Of a stretch of DNA of 64,000 nt, positions 52,382 through 61,500 are shown piece by piece. Position numbers and translations under genes: made by a program. Origin of the DNA: an uncultured Parabacteroides sp. (GTDB lineage: Bacteria; Bacteroidota; Bacteroidia; Bacteroidales; Tannerellaceae); the NCBI GenBank assembly GCA_934718155.1, contig CAKUZF010000009.1, forward strand, positions 1-64,000, given 5' to 3'. A model generated the notes under the pieces. The model ran no database searches, was not told the origin of the DNA, and was given only the letters and a program-made list of their open reading frames with translations. How positions within the stretch are numbered: the first letter of the stretch is position 1; every line of letters begins with the position of its first letter.

Positions 52382-54628
52382 TCAAAGGCGTATTTTCCAT
52401 GTCCGCTTTTGTTGGCCTTGGCGAATGGTGAGGAGGTGGATTCCTTTGGAACCGCTCGAAAGGCGCAGGGTGTTATCCGCCCCATGCATTGTTCCTTCCT
52501 CGACGCTCCTTCCGTCGGGCGTAAGCAGCTGGTAGATGGCTCCCGCCTCCGGATGAGGCAACCAAATGCGATAGAGTCCCGGACCTTCTTGTGCCAAAAG
52601 CGGCTGCTCGGTCTCGGAGGCGATGGGGGCGTTGCTCGTTTGGCTGGCGTATTGTACAACGGGGTCGACAAACAGAGCTGTGCTGTAGCCGATGCCGGTT
52701 GCTGTCGTAGCGGGCTGCCAACCTTGGGCGGTCTTGAGCCAGGCCGTGTTGTGCGAGGTGATTCCCTTCGGGAGGCTGTAGGCCGCAAAATGGGTTCCCT
52801 CGGGCATTTCGTGCCATTGGTAGCCTACATAGAATGTGCCATTCACCGTGACGGGCTGGGCGAAATGAATAAAGCTCTCTTGTGTGCGATCGAGCGACTT
52901 AGGTGTGCTTGTGAAAGTCTCGCTCTGATAATGGGTGTAGGAGGGCTTGAAGCGTTCCTTATATAATAAGGTGGAGGGGCTGGGATGACCGTCGTAGACG
53001 GCGACCTCTACCTCCATGTTCGCATAGGCCTTGCCGCAGGGGGGAGTGACCAGGTAGACACCATGCAAGATGGCCTCGCTGTGGGTCTGGTAGGCTTCGG
53101 CTGCGCCTGTGAACCCCAATTCGTTATTGCCAAAGAGAGGCGTTTCGCTCGGTGCGTTGTAGTAGGCCACTTCTGCCTCCTCCTGTCGTCCAGACTGGGC
53201 GATGTTGCTCAAGCGGTAGGCCGGCGAGGCGGCATAGGGGTCGAGACTGGCACATGACTTACGGTTGTCGCCTGTCGGGTTGAGCCAATGTTTCAGCTGG
53301 CGAGCCGGATCGGCCTGCCTATCCCATGTGGCGGAGAGGCGGAAGTAATAATCGTCTTTGGGCGAGCTCGACGTTGAGTTTCCTCCCGTCAGCGCGCCGA
53401 TCACCTCGCCTTGTGCATTAAACAGCGGACTGCCTGATGAGCCTGCATAGGTGTAGCCCACTTGCCAAATCGGCACATGCCAATGTGCCCTGTCGTAGAA
53501 GTCGACGGCACTTATCTTGAAGTCGGATGCCTCTATCTCGTCGGCGGAGCAGAAACGTTTCACCGAATACTGCGGATGGTGTATCCCGATAAACGGAGCT
53601 CCCGAAGGCATCTCGGAGAGATCCCATCCCGCATAAAAGGGTTGGTAATAGACGGGAGGTGTTTCGAGCAGTTCCAAAAGGGCCATGTCGCCCCGCTCAT
53701 CTACGGCCCGGAAGTGGGCGGAGGCGGTGGTTAGCTCTTCTGTGCCTCTGCGGATGGGGCCGCAGAAGGGGCTTTCGTATTGATAGAAGCAGACTATGCG
53801 CCCTGCGATCTCCTCGTAGTCGGGGTTTTTAAGCTGAAACTGCTTGTTCAGGCAATGCGATGCGGTCAGGAGATAGGGCTTGCCATCGTTGTTGCTGTTG
53901 TTGATCAGTGTGGCCGTGCAACCTACCGTGCCATCTACAACCAGCAAGACCACACTGCGGCGAATCTGATCGAGGATGGCTTGGCTGTCTTGATAGCAAA
54001 CGACAGCAGGAGAGGCACTGTTGGCACTATTGTTCTCGATCGGCTCTAACCCGCGCAGGGAACGGTAGCCGTGGTTTACTTCGCCAATCCGCAGTCGGCC
54101 ATGGAAGGGGGCGTTGGCAGGCTCTTGATACTCGATGATGAGGCTGTCGCCCTCGATCGGAGCTACGGGCAATAGGCCTAACTCCGAATTGTTCAGGTGA
54201 TTGAAAGCACCCAACACTTGCCGCTGCTTGGCATCGTAGAGAAAGAGCTGCGCCCCTTCGGGCAGGTGATACTCGCTAAACAGCACATTGATGGATAACG
54301 CTCCGGGCGAATGGATGCCCAAACGCCACACGCTGGTTCCATCGGCCGTCGTGAAGCGAATGCCGGCATTGTCGGGCGTATAGTCGGTGAGGAACTTATA
54401 AGCGAAGCGCAGGCCATTGCGCAGGTCGGTTTGTTCGAGCGAGTCGATGCGCAATTGCTCCTGCAGGTCGAAGGCGGGCAGGGATTGAAACAGCTGCGAC
54501 TCGGCCTTCGTGCTGCGCAGCGAGGCAAGAGGCAAAGGCTGTCCGCCATGGCTCACCTGAGCCGATAAGGGCCATGCGGCAATGCAGCCCACGGCCAGAA
54601 CGAGGTTTCTGAAAGATAGCAATTTCAT
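52382..54628 (-). CDS. Secreted trypsin-like serine protease with T9SS C-terminal domain
   Basis: A 748-residue protein starting MKLLSFRN, with a signal ending LSAQ. A pro-region (about 25-200) is followed by an S1 chymotrypsin-like domain: 'GCTATLIN', His258 in 'TASHC', Asp314 in 'GDMALLEL', Ser398 in 'AGSSGSP'. It resembles lysyl-endopeptidase-type enzymes. A beta-sandwich region follows (about 480-660). The last 70 residues or so look like a T9SS sorting domain ('GPGLYRIWLPHPEAGAIYQL', 'SKGIHLLTIRQGQQKRTWKI'). The protein is therefore probably exported by type IX secretion and surface-attached or released. Confidence 0.9.
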   Translation of the reverse strand: MKLLSFRNLVLAVGCIAAWPLSAQVSHGGQPLPLASLRSTKAESQLFQSLPAFDLQEQLRIDSLEQTDLRNGLRFAYKFLTDYTPDNAGIRFTTADGTSVWRLGIHSPGALSINVLFSEYHLPEGAQLFLYDAKQRQVLGAFNHLNNSELGLLPVAPIEGDSLIIEYQEPANAPFHGRLRIGEVNHGYRSLRGLEPIENNSANSASPAVVCYQDSQAILDQIRRSVVLLVVDGTVGCTATLINNSNNDGKPYLLTASHCLNKQFQLKNPDYEEIAGRIVCFYQYESPFCGPIRRGTEELTTASAHFRAVDERGDMALLELLETPPVYYQPFYAGWDLSEMPSGAPFIGIHHPQYSVKRFCSADEIEASDFKISAVDFYDRAHWHVPIWQVGYTYAGSSGSPLFNAQGEVIGALTGGNSTSSSPKDDYYFRLSATWDRQADPARQLKHWLNPTGDNRKSCASLDPYAASPAYRLSNIAQSGRQEEAEVAYYNAPSETPLFGNNELGFTGAAEAYQTHSEAILHGVYLVTPPCGKAYANMEVEVAVYDGHPSPSTLLYKERFKPSYTHYQSETFTSTPKSLDRTQESFIHFAQPVTVNGTFYVGYQWHEMPEGTHFAAYSLPKGITSHNTAWLKTAQGWQPATTATGIGYSTALFVDPVVQYASQTSNAPIASETEQPLLAQEGPGLYRIWLPHPEAGAIYQLLTPDGRSVEEGTMHGADNTLRLSSGSKGIHLLTIRQGQQKRTWKIRL

Positions 54629-54737
54629 AATCGCCAAAAATAGTTATTTTTGCGAATGCCTCCTAATGAGAGAGTACGAAATCAACAATTTATTCTGATT
54701 TAGCGGGGAAGCGCAACCAACTATCCGCTTTTTTTGC

Positions 54738-54745
54738 TAAGTTTG
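54738..54745 (+). promoter_or_regulatory. -7 box of fumarase gene
   Basis: TAAGTTTG, 51 bp before the start at 54797; it fits TAnnTTTG. No TTG is found at the expected distance. Confidence 0.45.
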
Positions 54746-54796
54746 CGAGTCGGAAAGATATACCTATAATAATAACATAAACTAATATTAGCAGTT

Positions 54797-56425
54797 ATGG
54801 CAACACCTCCGTTTCATTACGAGCCGATGTTCCAGAAGGGACCGGACAAGACAGAGTATTATTTGCTTACAAAAGACTATGTTTCCGTCTCTGAGTTTGA
54901 GGGGAAACCGATTTTGAAGATCGCTAAAGAGGGTTTGACCGCTATGGCAAACGCTGCTTTCCGCGATGTATCGTTCATGTTGCGCCGTTCGCACAATGAG
55001 CAGGTAGCCAAGATCCTGAGCGATCCCGAGGCCAGCGACAACGATAAATATGTAGCATTGACTTTCCTCCGCAACGCTGAGGTTTCGGTCAAGGGCAAAC
55101 TGCCCCTTTGCCAAGACACGGGTACGGCGATTATCCATGGCGAGAAGGGTCAGCAGGTATGGACTGGCTATTGCGACGAAGAGGCTCTTTCAGAGGGCGT
55201 GTTCAAGACCTATACCGAGGAGAACCTACGCTACTCACAGAACGCTCCCCTCAACATGTATGAGGAGGTCAACACAAAGTGCAACTTGCCGGCTCAGATC
55301 GACATCGAGGCTACTGAGGGCATGGAGTATGAGTTCCTTTGCGTGACGAAGGGCGGCGGCTCGGCCAACAAGACCTATCTGTATCAAGAGACAAAGGCGG
55401 TGTTGAACCCCAACACACTGGTGCCTTTCTTGATCGAGAAGATGAAGACACTCGGCACAGCGGCTTGTCCTCCTTACCACGTGGCTTTTGTGATTGGAGG
55501 TACTTCGGCTGAGAAGAACTTGCTGACAGTGAAGCTGGCTTCTACCCATTTCTACGACGAGTTGCCTACTACGGGTAATGAGTTCGGCCGCGCTTTCCGC
55601 GACGTAGAGCTGGAGAAGAAGGTGCTTGAGGAGGCTTATAAGATTGGTTTGGGTGCGCAGTTCGGCGGTAAGTATATGGCCCACGATATCCGCATCGTGC
55701 GTTTGCCTCGCCACGGCGCTTCTTGCCCGATTGGTTTGGGCGTAAGCTGCTCGGCCGACAGAAACATCAAGTGTAAGATCAATAAGGATGGTATCTGGAT
55801 TGAGAAACTCGACTCAAACCCCACGGAGCTGATTCCGGAGGAGTTGCGTCAGGCAGGCGAGGGCGATGCAGTGAAGATCGACTTGAACCAGCCGATGGCC
55901 GACATCCTGAAGATCCTCGATAAGTATCCTGTTGCTACACGCCTCTCATTGAATGGTACGATCATCGTTGGTCGCGACATCGCGCATGCGAAACTGAAGG
56001 AGCGTCTGGATCGTGGCGAGGAGCTCCCGCAGTACATCAAAGACCATCCTATCTACTACGCAGGTCCGGCAAAGACTCCGGCAGGCATGGCTTGTGGCTC
56101 TATGGGCCCGACGACGGCAGGTCGTATGGATCCCTACGTGGATCTCTTCCAGAGCCATGGCGGCAGCATGATTATGTTGGCGAAGGGCAACCGCAGCCAG
56201 CAGGTGACCGATGCTTGTAAGAAGCATGGTGGTTTCTACTTGGGCTCAATCGGTGGTCCGGCGGCTATCTTGGCGCAGAACAACATCAAGAGCATCGAGT
56301 GTGTTGAATATCCGGAGTTGGGTATGGAGGCTATCTGGAAGATCGAGGTGGTTGACTTCCCGGCATTTATCTTGGTTGACAACAAGGGTAACGATTTCTT
56401 CAAGCAGTTGAAGCCCCGTTGCTAA
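54797..56425 (+). CDS. Class I fumarate hydratase (4Fe-4S)
   Basis: A 542-residue single-chain fumarase interconverting fumarate and malate. The N-terminal domain includes Cys105 in 'PLCQDTGTA' and the cluster-binding cysteines in '[10 protein letters not shown]'. The C-terminal domain carries '[11 protein letters not shown]', '[12 protein letters not shown]' and '[16 protein letters not shown]', the usual class I signatures. The enzyme belongs to the oxygen-sensitive iron-sulfur type, expected in an anaerobe that uses the reductive branch to succinate. It has its own promoter box and terminator and is not in an operon. Confidence 0.96.
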   Translation: MATPPFHYEPMFQKGPDKTEYYLLTKDYVSVSEFEGKPILKIAKEGLTAMANAAFRDVSFMLRRSHNEQVAKILSDPEASDNDKYVALTFLRNAEVSVKGKLPLCQDTGTAIIHGEKGQQVWTGYCDEEALSEGVFKTYTEENLRYSQNAPLNMYEEVNTKCNLPAQIDIEATEGMEYEFLCVTKGGGSANKTYLYQETKAVLNPNTLVPFLIEKMKTLGTAACPPYHVAFVIGGTSAEKNLLTVKLASTHFYDELPTTGNEFGRAFRDVELEKKVLEEAYKIGLGAQFGGKYMAHDIRIVRLPRHGASCPIGLGVSCSADRNIKCKINKDGIWIEKLDSNPTELIPEELRQAGEGDAVKIDLNQPMADILKILDKYPVATRLSLNGTIIVGRDIAHAKLKERLDRGEELPQYIKDHPIYYAGPAKTPAGMACGSMGPTTAGRMDPYVDLFQSHGGSMIMLAKGNRSQQVTDACKKHGGFYLGSIGGPAAILAQNNIKSIECVEYPELGMEAIWKIEVVDFPAFILVDNKGNDFFKQLKPRC

Positions 56426-56446
56426 TACGCTGAAGTTTGACGATAA

Positions 56447-56480
56447 AGGCCCCGGCTCGTAAGAGTTGGGGCTTTTTTTG
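56447..56480 (+). terminator. Terminator after fumarase gene
   Basis: GGCCCCGGCTC-GTAA-GAGTTGGGGCT (some G-U pairs) followed by TTTTTTG. Confidence 0.8.
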
Positions 56481-56545
56481 TTGCGTGCGGCTTTGTTTTC
56501 GGTTCACGCACCGGCGGAGACTTGTCTTTCGGACAGCGGAACGAA

Positions 56546-56989
56546 TCAGGGCGCTACGAGATAGACGAACTCCATCCAAACCCAATAGCGGATGGCCTTC
56601 CCGATAAACATCGAGATGGCAACGACATAGACATTGGCACGCAAAAAGCCGAGTGCCACGGCGATGAAGTCGCCAATGCCCGGAAGAAAGACAAAGAAGC
56701 CCATCCAAGAGCCTTTTCCCTGAATCCACTGTTGCACCTTTTGCAGCTTCACGGGGTCGAGCTTGAGGTATTTCTCAATCCATTCGGTTTTGCCAAGCAT
56801 GCCGAGCCAGTAACAGCTCATACCTCCTAAGAAGTTGCCCAATGTGGCGGCAATCATACAGGGCCAATAGGCGGAGCCCGCTAAGAGCACACCGGTTAAC
56901 ACAACCTCGCTGCTGAATGGAAGCACAGTAGCGGCTAAAAAAGAGGCGATAAACACGCCGATGAATCCGTAGGCAATTAAGAATTCCAT
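56546..56989 (-). CDS. YqaA/DedA-like membrane protein
   Basis: A 147-residue polytopic membrane protein with about four hydrophobic segments. Family motifs are 'AATVLPFSSEVVLTGVL', 'GNFLGGMSCYWLGMLG' and 'FLPGIGDFIAVALGFL' with a conserved Gly-rich re-entrant loop. It is the short YqaA form of the DedA/SNARE-associated family, linked in other bacteria to envelope homeostasis and lipid-carrier transport. It overlaps the preceding membrane-protein gene by 13 bp and is last in a five-gene leftward operon. Confidence 0.88.
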   Translation of the reverse strand: MEFLIAYGFIGVFIASFLAATVLPFSSEVVLTGVLLAGSAYWPCMIAATLGNFLGGMSCYWLGMLGKTEWIEKYLKLDPVKLQKVQQWIQGKGSWMGFFVFLPGIGDFIAVALGFLRANVYVVAISMFIGKAIRYWVWMEFVYLVAP

Positions 56990-57984
56990 AAACGAAAAAG
57001 CAATAACGATACGTATAATAAGATCGACAGATAGAACGACCAGTAGAGGTATCTCCCTCGTTTCACGGTAAAGAAGTGGGCGATCAAGAGGGCTGCGGGA
57101 ATGCAGCTAATCTCTAAGAACTCCTCCGAAGATTGCGCATACAGGAAAAACTGTCCGAACGACCAGCCAAGCATCAGGATCAAAAAGGCGAGGAATTGCC
57201 GAGTGCGTAGGTTGTCTTCGTATTCATGAGTCAATATGTTGGCGGAGGCCACAACCGAGAGCAGCGCCGTCAACAGGATCTGCATCCAATCCATCAAGTC
57301 TGTCCCAACCACATGCATCAGCTGGATTCTCAACAACGAGCCGAAGGGCTGCGTGAAGGGGGTGTAGTTGTGGGCATAGACACACCAGCCCAACAAGAAC
57401 CAATAAACCGTGCTGACACCGAGCAGCGAGGCGATGAAAGTGCGAAGCGTGAAGCTCCTGAAGTTGTACATGCCCAACCAGAAGAGGGGGAAGAACCAAA
57501 GGATGTGTATCCACAACAGGCTGCCAATGCCGATTAGGAATGCGGCGTTGTAGGCTTTGTCGGTCGAGTCGGGGTCGTGATACGACATGAATAGCTGATA
57601 AAGCGCCAAGATAAGGCAGAATACAGCCGCCGAGGTGGCCTTCAACGGGAAGAAATTGGGGTTGCTGCTTGTCAGCAGGGCGAAGAGCAGGAACGGAAGA
57701 TAGCTCTTCTCTCGAATCAGCACCAAGGCGTAGTTGGCCCGCTGCACAAAGAATGCGCCTCCCAGCATCAACAGAAAGCCGATCAGGTAAGTCAATAGCT
57801 TCCCGGGCATTAAGGCACAAAGGCTATTCCATAACGGAGTGGCTGTGACCTCGCCATAGACTGGATAGCCAATGGAGGTGACGTAGCCCAAGAGCCAACA
57901 GAAAAGGCAGGCGACCAGCAGAAAGCTGTAGGTCGCCTGTGTGCCTATCTGATAGCGTTGTCCGTAATAGGAAGATCCTCTCAT
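56977..57984 (-). CDS. Polytopic membrane protein of unknown function
   Basis: A 335-residue protein. I start it at MRGSSYYGQRYQ (57984), 13 bp after the purD stop; an earlier start would run into purD. It has about ten hydrophobic segments ('FLLVACLFCWLLGYV', 'LLTYLIGFLLMLGGAFFV', 'ILWFFPLFWLGMYNF') linked by short loops. I recognise no catalytic motif. It overlaps the YqaA-like gene by 13 bp, so the two are translated together. Function unknown. Confidence 0.78.
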   Translation of the reverse strand: MRGSSYYGQRYQIGTQATYSFLLVACLFCWLLGYVTSIGYPVYGEVTATPLWNSLCALMPGKLLTYLIGFLLMLGGAFFVQRANYALVLIREKSYLPFLLFALLTSSNPNFFPLKATSAAVFCLILALYQLFMSYHDPDSTDKAYNAAFLIGIGSLLWIHILWFFPLFWLGMYNFRSFTLRTFIASLLGVSTVYWFLLGWCVYAHNYTPFTQPFGSLLRIQLMHVVGTDLMDWMQILLTALLSVVASANILTHEYEDNLRTRQFLAFLILMLGWSFGQFFLYAQSSEEFLEISCIPAALLIAHFFTVKRGRYLYWSFYLSILLYVSLLLFRLWNS

Positions 57985-57997
57985 GCGATAGGTGGAG

Positions 57998-59269
57998 TTA
58001 GAGGTCGAAGCCGATATCGCTGCGGAAATACTTCTTATCGAATTGAATCGTTTTTGCTCCCGCAAACGACTTGGCCAAAGCCTCCTCCTTGTTCGCTCCG
58101 TAGGAGCTGACTGCGATCACACGTCCGCCATTCGTGAGCAACTGACCGTCGGCCAGCTTTGTGCCCGCATGGAAAACGATGCTATCGGGGTCTACCTGGT
58201 CGATGCCACTGATAACCTTGCCCTTCTCGTATGCCTCAGGATAACCTCCGCTCACCAGCATTACGGTCACGGCAGCACGGGGGTCTTCCTTCAGTTCGCA
58301 CTGGGCCAACGTGCCGGCAGCTACACCCTCCATCAACTCGACCAAGTCGCTGGCAATACGCAGCATGACAACCTCCGTCTCGGGATCGCCCATGCGGCAA
58401 TTGTATTCGATCACCATCGGCTCGCCCTTCACATTGATCAAGCCTAAGAAGATGAATCCCTTATAGTCGATGCCTTCGGCTTGCAGTCCCTCAATCGTAG
58501 GACGGATGATGCGGCTATCTACCTTCTGCATAAACTGCTCGTCGGCGAATGGAACGGGCGAAACGGCACCCATACCGCCTGTGTTGAGGCCTACGTTTCC
58601 CTCGCCAATGCGCTTGTAGTCTTTCGCTACGGGAAGCACCTTATAGTCTTTGCCGTCGGTCAAGACAAAGACAGAGCACTCAATGCCATCGAGAAACTCC
58701 TCAATGACAACCGTCTTGCTGGCATCGCCAAACATACCGCCCAGCATGTCGCCTAACTCTTTCTTTGCCTCCTCTAAGTTGTCGATAATCAGCACGCCTT
58801 TGCCTGCAGCTAAGCCATCGGCTTTCAGCACATAAGGAGCCTCCAACTCTTCCAAGAAGGCATAACCTTCGGCCAAGTTCTCGGCAGAGATGCTCTTGTA
58901 GCGTGCAGTCGGGATCTGGTGGCGCATCATGAACGCTTTCGCAAAATCCTTGCTGCCCTCCAACTGGGCACCCGCCTTGCTGGGACCGATCACGGGGATT
59001 GCGGCCAAAGCAGCATCTTGCTTAAAGTAGTCGTAGATGCCCTTTACCAAGGGATCCTCAGGGCCGATGACAACCATCTGAACCTGATTGGCCAAGACGA
59101 AAGCTTTGATCGCGTCGAAGTCGTCGGCCTTGATGTTGACATTGGTTCCAACCAAGGCTGTTCCGGCGTTGCCGGGTGCGATAAACAACTGATCCACTTT
59201 CGGGCTTTGTGCGATTTTCCAGGCGATAGCATGCTCACGTCCGCCTGAACCTACCAATAAGATATTCAT
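57998..59269 (-). CDS. purD: Phosphoribosylamine--glycine ligase (GAR synthetase)
   Basis: A 423-residue ATP-grasp enzyme that joins glycine to phosphoribosylamine, the second step of purine synthesis. It has the N-terminal '[20 protein letters not shown]', the ATP-grasp '[15 protein letters not shown]' and the signature '[20 protein letters not shown]' followed by 'RMGDPETE'. Length is standard. It sits 29 bp after a DPP-IV-like gene and 13 bp before a membrane protein gene, an unusual setting away from other pur genes. Confidence 0.97.
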   Translation of the reverse strand: MNILLVGSGGREHAIAWKIAQSPKVDQLFIAPGNAGTALVGTNVNIKADDFDAIKAFVLANQVQMVVIGPEDPLVKGIYDYFKQDAALAAIPVIGPSKAGAQLEGSKDFAKAFMMRHQIPTARYKSISAENLAEGYAFLEELEAPYVLKADGLAAGKGVLIIDNLEEAKKELGDMLGGMFGDASKTVVIEEFLDGIECSVFVLTDGKDYKVLPVAKDYKRIGEGNVGLNTGGMGAVSPVPFADEQFMQKVDSRIIRPTIEGLQAEGIDYKGFIFLGLINVKGEPMVIEYNCRMGDPETEVVMLRIASDLVELMEGVAAGTLAQCELKEDPRAAVTVMLVSGGYPEAYEKGKVISGIDQVDPDSIVFHAGTKLADGQLLTNGGRVIAVSSYGANKEEALAKSFAGAKTIQFDKKYFRSDIGFDL

Positions 59270-59298
59270 AGTCTCTATACTTTAGTTTTATCGTGTTA

Positions 59299-61500
59299 TT
59301 ATTTGAGGTAATCGTCGAAGTATCGGGTGATCTTCTCGTGCAGATGCGGACGATCCTTGCCGATGACATTGTGCTCATGACCGGGATAAACGAAATAATC
59401 CGGATAGGTGTTGGCCTCTACGCAGGCTTTCAAGAAGCCTAAGCTGTGCTGCCATACCACGACGGGATCAATATCGCCATGAATCATGAGCAAATGGCCC
59501 TTGAGGTTGCCTGCTTTCAATTTCAAGTTGGCATTCTTGTAGCCCTCGGGATTGTCTTGCGGACGATCCATGTAACGCTCACCATACATAATCTCATAGT
59601 TGCTCCAGTCGATCACGGGACCGCCCGCTACACCCACCTTAAACACATCGGGATGTGTAAGCATCAGGTTGGTGGTCATGAAGCCGCCATAGCTCCAGCC
59701 ATGTACGCCGATGCGGTCGGCATCTACGTAGGGCAGAGATTTCAAGAAGGCGACACCTTGCATCTGGTCGGCCATCTCGTTGACTCCTAAGTTGCGATGA
59801 ATCACGCTCTCGAACGCATGACCACGGTTGGCTGAGCCTCGTCCGTCTACCGTGAAAAGCACATAGCCACGAAGTGCCATGTAAATGTCCCAGCCTCGTG
59901 CACCTTGCAGCCAGTCGCCTGTGACCAACTGCGCATGCGGACCGCCATAGACATAGACAATGGTTGGGTGCTTCTGGCTCTGATCCATATCGGGCGGCAA
60001 GGTCAGTCGGTAGTTGAGTCGGGTCTTACCGTCGGCCGCAAGGATGGTGCCAGTTTGGATCTTTGGCATCCGATAGCCCTTGTAGGGGTCGGGGGCGGTC
60101 AGCAAGGTGCGGACCACCGACGCATCCTTCACCCGCACCAGATCGATCTCGCGCGGAGTGGTGGGAGAGCTGATGTTATCAAGCGCATAATCGCCCTTGG
60201 GCGAAAGCTTCCAGCTGTGTACGCCTACCTTCCAACTCAAGCAGTTCATTGGTTCCTGCTCTTTGAGGTTGACTTCCCAAATGTAGCGCGTCATGCCGTT
60301 GCTGCTCATGCTGGGAGAGACAGGGTGGGGGGCTGTTCCTTCGAAAATGAGCTTATCGCCTCCTTCGCCGAATCCTAACAGGCGAGTTACGACCCATTCA
60401 CCTCCGGTTAGTTTGCGCAATTCATTGCCTTCGGTATCAATAAGGTAGAGATGGTTGTAGCCATCGGCCTCTGTCTGCCAAATGAATTGGTTGGGATTGT
60501 TGGGCAAGAAGACGATGGGATGCTGAGGCTCCACATAGCGATGATCGCTCTCGGTGATGAGCACCTTCTCTCGTTCGCCCGTCGCAGCGGAGTAGCGCAC
60601 CAAGTGCTGCTCGTTTTGCTCGCGATTGAGCTCAACGAGATAGATGTGCTGCTCGTCTGGGCTCCAAGCGATATTGGTCAAGTATTTCTCCTTGGGCAAC
60701 CCCGATTTGAGCCAAACCGTTTTTCCTGTCGCTACTTGATAGACACCCACGGTGACCTCATGGCTCTTCATGCCAGCCATGGGATATTTGTGGGGCATCA
60801 AAGAGGCGCATCGGCTATTGATGTCGACCAGCGGATAGGTTGTTACCATCCGCTCGTCCATACGATAGAATGCCAATGCGGTGCCTTTGGGCGACCAGAA
60901 AGTGCCTTTCGAGATACCGAACTCGCGCTGGTGAACCGCCTGTCCGCAAACAATGCCCTCTTCCTGCTCGTTGGTGACAACCGTTGTGTCGCCCTCTGAT
61001 GAAAGCAGATAGAGGTTATTGCCCTGCGTGAAGGCGAATTGCCTATTAGCCGGACAGAAGTCGAGGTTCTGCCAATTGGCCTTCAAGGCGTAGCGTGCAA
61101 CGATAGCGCCCTTCTTATAATCGTAATGCAACAGACTGCGTTTCTGCGTAAAGGCCAGTATGTGGCTGTTCGCATCCTGATAAGGAACCGTGAAGGAAGG
61201 GAGTTGACCTACGGTGGGCAACTCGGCCTTCTGCAAAGCTTCGTTGAGTTGCGAGCGAGTGAAAAGCACCTGCTCGTTCTTTTCCGGCTTAGCGCCCCAC
61301 ACGCTGTCTCCCTTCGCATAGAAATAGTGATCGCCACACCAGTTGAGCTGCTTCAGTGTGCGTGGAACAAACCGGCTGTAGCTCTTTCCTCCAGGGATAA
61401 GATCATGCAAGGTCAGCTCCTTTTCTTGTGCGGTGATCGACATAGCCAGCATCCAAAGGGATAGAAACGTCAGTATACGTATTGATTTAATCTTCATCAT
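59299..61500 (-). CDS. DPP-IV family prolyl oligopeptidase (S9)
   Basis: A 733-residue peptidase starting MMKIKSIRI at 61500 (61497 is equally possible), with a signal peptide ending 'MSITAQ'. The N-terminal beta-propeller covers about residues 30-470 (DPPIV_N, with 'FWSPKGTALAFYRMDERMV'). The C-terminal catalytic alpha/beta-hydrolase has Ser in 'HGWSYGGFMT', Asp in 'MIHGDIDPVVVW' and His in 'PGHEHNV'. It should remove X-Pro-type dipeptides in the periplasm, feeding the amino-acid metabolism of a peptide-fermenting cell. Its start overlaps the upstream methyltransferase gene by 14 bp, so they are coupled. Confidence 0.94.
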   Translation of the reverse strand: MMKIKSIRILTFLSLWMLAMSITAQEKELTLHDLIPGGKSYSRFVPRTLKQLNWCGDHYFYAKGDSVWGAKPEKNEQVLFTRSQLNEALQKAELPTVGQLPSFTVPYQDANSHILAFTQKRSLLHYDYKKGAIVARYALKANWQNLDFCPANRQFAFTQGNNLYLLSSEGDTTVVTNEQEEGIVCGQAVHQREFGISKGTFWSPKGTALAFYRMDERMVTTYPLVDINSRCASLMPHKYPMAGMKSHEVTVGVYQVATGKTVWLKSGLPKEKYLTNIAWSPDEQHIYLVELNREQNEQHLVRYSAATGEREKVLITESDHRYVEPQHPIVFLPNNPNQFIWQTEADGYNHLYLIDTEGNELRKLTGGEWVVTRLLGFGEGGDKLIFEGTAPHPVSPSMSSNGMTRYIWEVNLKEQEPMNCLSWKVGVHSWKLSPKGDYALDNISSPTTPREIDLVRVKDASVVRTLLTAPDPYKGYRMPKIQTGTILAADGKTRLNYRLTLPPDMDQSQKHPTIVYVYGGPHAQLVTGDWLQGARGWDIYMALRGYVLFTVDGRGSANRGHAFESVIHRNLGVNEMADQMQGVAFLKSLPYVDADRIGVHGWSYGGFMTTNLMLTHPDVFKVGVAGGPVIDWSNYEIMYGERYMDRPQDNPEGYKNANLKLKAGNLKGHLLMIHGDIDPVVVWQHSLGFLKACVEANTYPDYFVYPGHEHNVIGKDRPHLHEKITRYFDDYLK

